A stretch of DNA of 64,000 nt from Theristus sp. LFF4_11. Taxonomy: Eukaryota > Nematoda > Chromadorea > Monhysterida > Xyalidae. The notes under the pieces were generated by a model that was not told where the DNA came from, searched no databases, and saw nothing but the letters and a program-made list of their open reading frames with translations. The DNA is taken from contig JASANC010004751.1 of the NCBI GenBank assembly GCA_030248135.1, forward strand, positions 1 to 64,000, written 5' to 3'. The translations under genes and the position numbers were made by a program. How positions within the stretch are numbered: position 1 is the stretch's first letter; the number at the start of each line of letters is the position of its first letter. Below, piece after piece: positions 62,512 to 64,000 of the stretch.

Positions 62512-64000
62512 TTAGAGGGCGTCAGAAAGGCGGAGCTTACGTACATGTGAGATGTTGCTTGTGCAAATAAACGCTACTCACACTGGACCGAAGCTTTAGT
62601 TTAGTTTATATTTTTGCAATTGCTGCCCTCTCGGTTGGATTTGAGTTAGAAGCAAATCAGAATAGTCTGCACATGTTTCAGTGTTACCATTGCAAAGCAT
62701 ACAAGCGCGTCCGGACAAAGTTCCTCCTCGCGGGTTGTTGTTGTTGTTGTTTTGATGTGTACATGCAAGTGTGAGCCAGCGCGTTTTATATGCCTAACAA
62801 CAACAAAATTGTGTGCGCTTTGCAAGGAGCGCAAAGATGCTCTGCGTGTGAGTGTGTGTGGTGTGATGCAGCCAGATTGCTGACTGACTGGCGACAAAAG
62901 AAAGAAGTCGCCTGTGTCACGCCGTCAGTGGCATACATTGTAGTTGTTCAGTGCTGCATTGCCGTTGTGCTGTTGTGAGGCTGTAACAGTGCAAAGCTCT
63001 GCAGTGACTCGCTCAAAGCTCACTTCTCAACCAACTGAGTCTATCAATGTGTGCTGTGCTGCTTGTGCCTGCTTTGAATGTTGCGTGATGTATGACCGCG
63101 TTAGTCCTGTCTGTCCCGTCGATGATCAAACTTCAACGTGTCCTCCCCACAGCCTCATTTTTACTTCATCTTGTGCGCTTTCTACTTTTTATTGTATTTA
63201 TAATAATTCAGCATTCTAGTCCCACGCCCGTTTAGCAGTCACTTTTTTCCTCCTTTCCGTTGTCGTCTTTTTATTTCTTTCATATTCTTGTTTGTAAATT
63301 TGTGGACACATGAACACACTTTTTAACCATCCTTTGAGAAGCACAAACTCTTGCCGTCTGCCGTTTTAGAAAGTTCTCTCCGCTCAAACTATTTGTCTTC
63401 TTGACATTACGGCAGTGTCGACAAACAGATAGTCAAATTCAATGACTGTCTTTTTTGTTATTTGGTGCAGTAGTACAGATGTGCTTTGCCAGGATACATG
63501 CATGCACGACCGAAAACAAGCGAAACCTAAAAATATCAAAAAAGACTGCCCGTTTGTAGGAGCAAACAGCAGTTTTCTAACGTTGCGTTCCGTGAAGTGT
63601 GTGAAAACCCAAAACAATATTGCCTGAAATCACCGCCACTGGAGCGTTATCGAATATCTACCAAAAATTCATGGCGCATCCGAAAAAAACATGCAACTCT
63701 TTTGCAGCTTTGATCTGTTCAACTAAAAATTGTCCACTGTTTCACAAAGAATACCAGAGTTCTACAAACTGCATTCGGCTTAGCTAAAAATGCGCCGATG
63801 TAGTTTTTGTTTTTTGCTACACTTTTTATTTACGGCATTCTTTATTATTGGATCATCTATAATCCGTCGGCGTGCGCTCTCTCGTGTTTATTGCCGCGGG
63901 ACTCTTTTTGTCCGTCCGTTTTTCGGTTCAACTTTAGCGTTTTTTTGCCATCTGGTTGGTTTTCCTGATGAATGCCAAACTCGTAAATGAAACGATTTGT
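62512..64000. other. Right end of the window, no supported gene
   Basis: An (ACA)n/(TTG)n simple repeat is at about 62738-62751. A hydrophobic 66-residue plus-strand frame at 63790-63990 could be a signal-peptide exon of a gene continuing to the right, but it has no other support. Confidence 0.35.

Noticed and set aside
63790..63990. 66-residue hydrophobic plus-strand frame near the right edge
   Set aside because: Signal-peptide-like, but without splice, neighbour or domain support; noted only as a possibility.

Overview
The window is eukaryotic. Genes are split by introns of about 75 bp to several kb, mostly GT-AG with tttgcag/tttcag-type acceptors. Intergenic DNA is full of small inverted-repeat transposons, and no bacterial-style operon is visible. 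A four-helix membrane protein resembling the Clc-like family that I know from nematodes, two astacin proteases and the general gene style suggest a nematode, possibly an early-branching one. This placement is an inference; no rRNA or other marker is present. Exon coordinates are my own reading of splice sites and phases.

Layout. 1-7.0 kb: hAT transposon copies, a 0.79-kb inverted duplication and two other inverted-repeat elements. 3.3-23.5 kb (+): a PCTAIRE-type cyclin-dependent kinase. The kinase exons (19.07-23.48 kb) are very clear, and four upstream exons in compatible phase may give it a very long, low-complexity N-terminus. 24.8-26.0 kb: a mariner-like element with long terminal inverted repeats. 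26.9-28.3 kb (-): a cysteine-rich, possibly Ly6-like protein. 31.6-32.4 kb (-): a single-pass membrane protein. 33.2-35.9 kb (-): a secreted astacin-EGF-CUB protease with an altered Met-turn. 36.3-38.7 kb (-): a small secreted cysteine protein whose intron holds two nested transposons. 39.9-41.6 kb (-): the Clc-like protein. 45.2-48.4 kb (-): three small membrane-protein genes. 48.8-49.6 kb: a snap-back transposon. 50.8-51.7 kb (+): a membrane protein with a Pro/Gln/Thr-rich tail. 52.8-55.6 kb (-): a kelch-repeat protein fused to a cytochrome b561-like domain. 57.4-62.1 kb (+): a second astacin whose introns are loaded with transposons. 62.1-62.5 kb (-): a tiny secreted protein, tail to tail with that astacin.

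The genes do not form one pathway. Most encode secreted or membrane proteins (two proteases, Cys-rich secreted proteins, several small membrane proteins, a putative transmembrane electron-transfer protein), and the kinase is the main intracellular exception. Mobile DNA is the strongest theme: at least eight terminal-inverted-repeat families, several with exact target-site duplications and with nesting that orders the insertions in time. The most unusual items are the kelch-b561 fusion, the snap-back element, a MITE family with a full CRE-type palindrome in each terminal repeat, an element ending in telomere-like TAGGGTTAGGG, and the Tyr-to-Pro change in one astacin.
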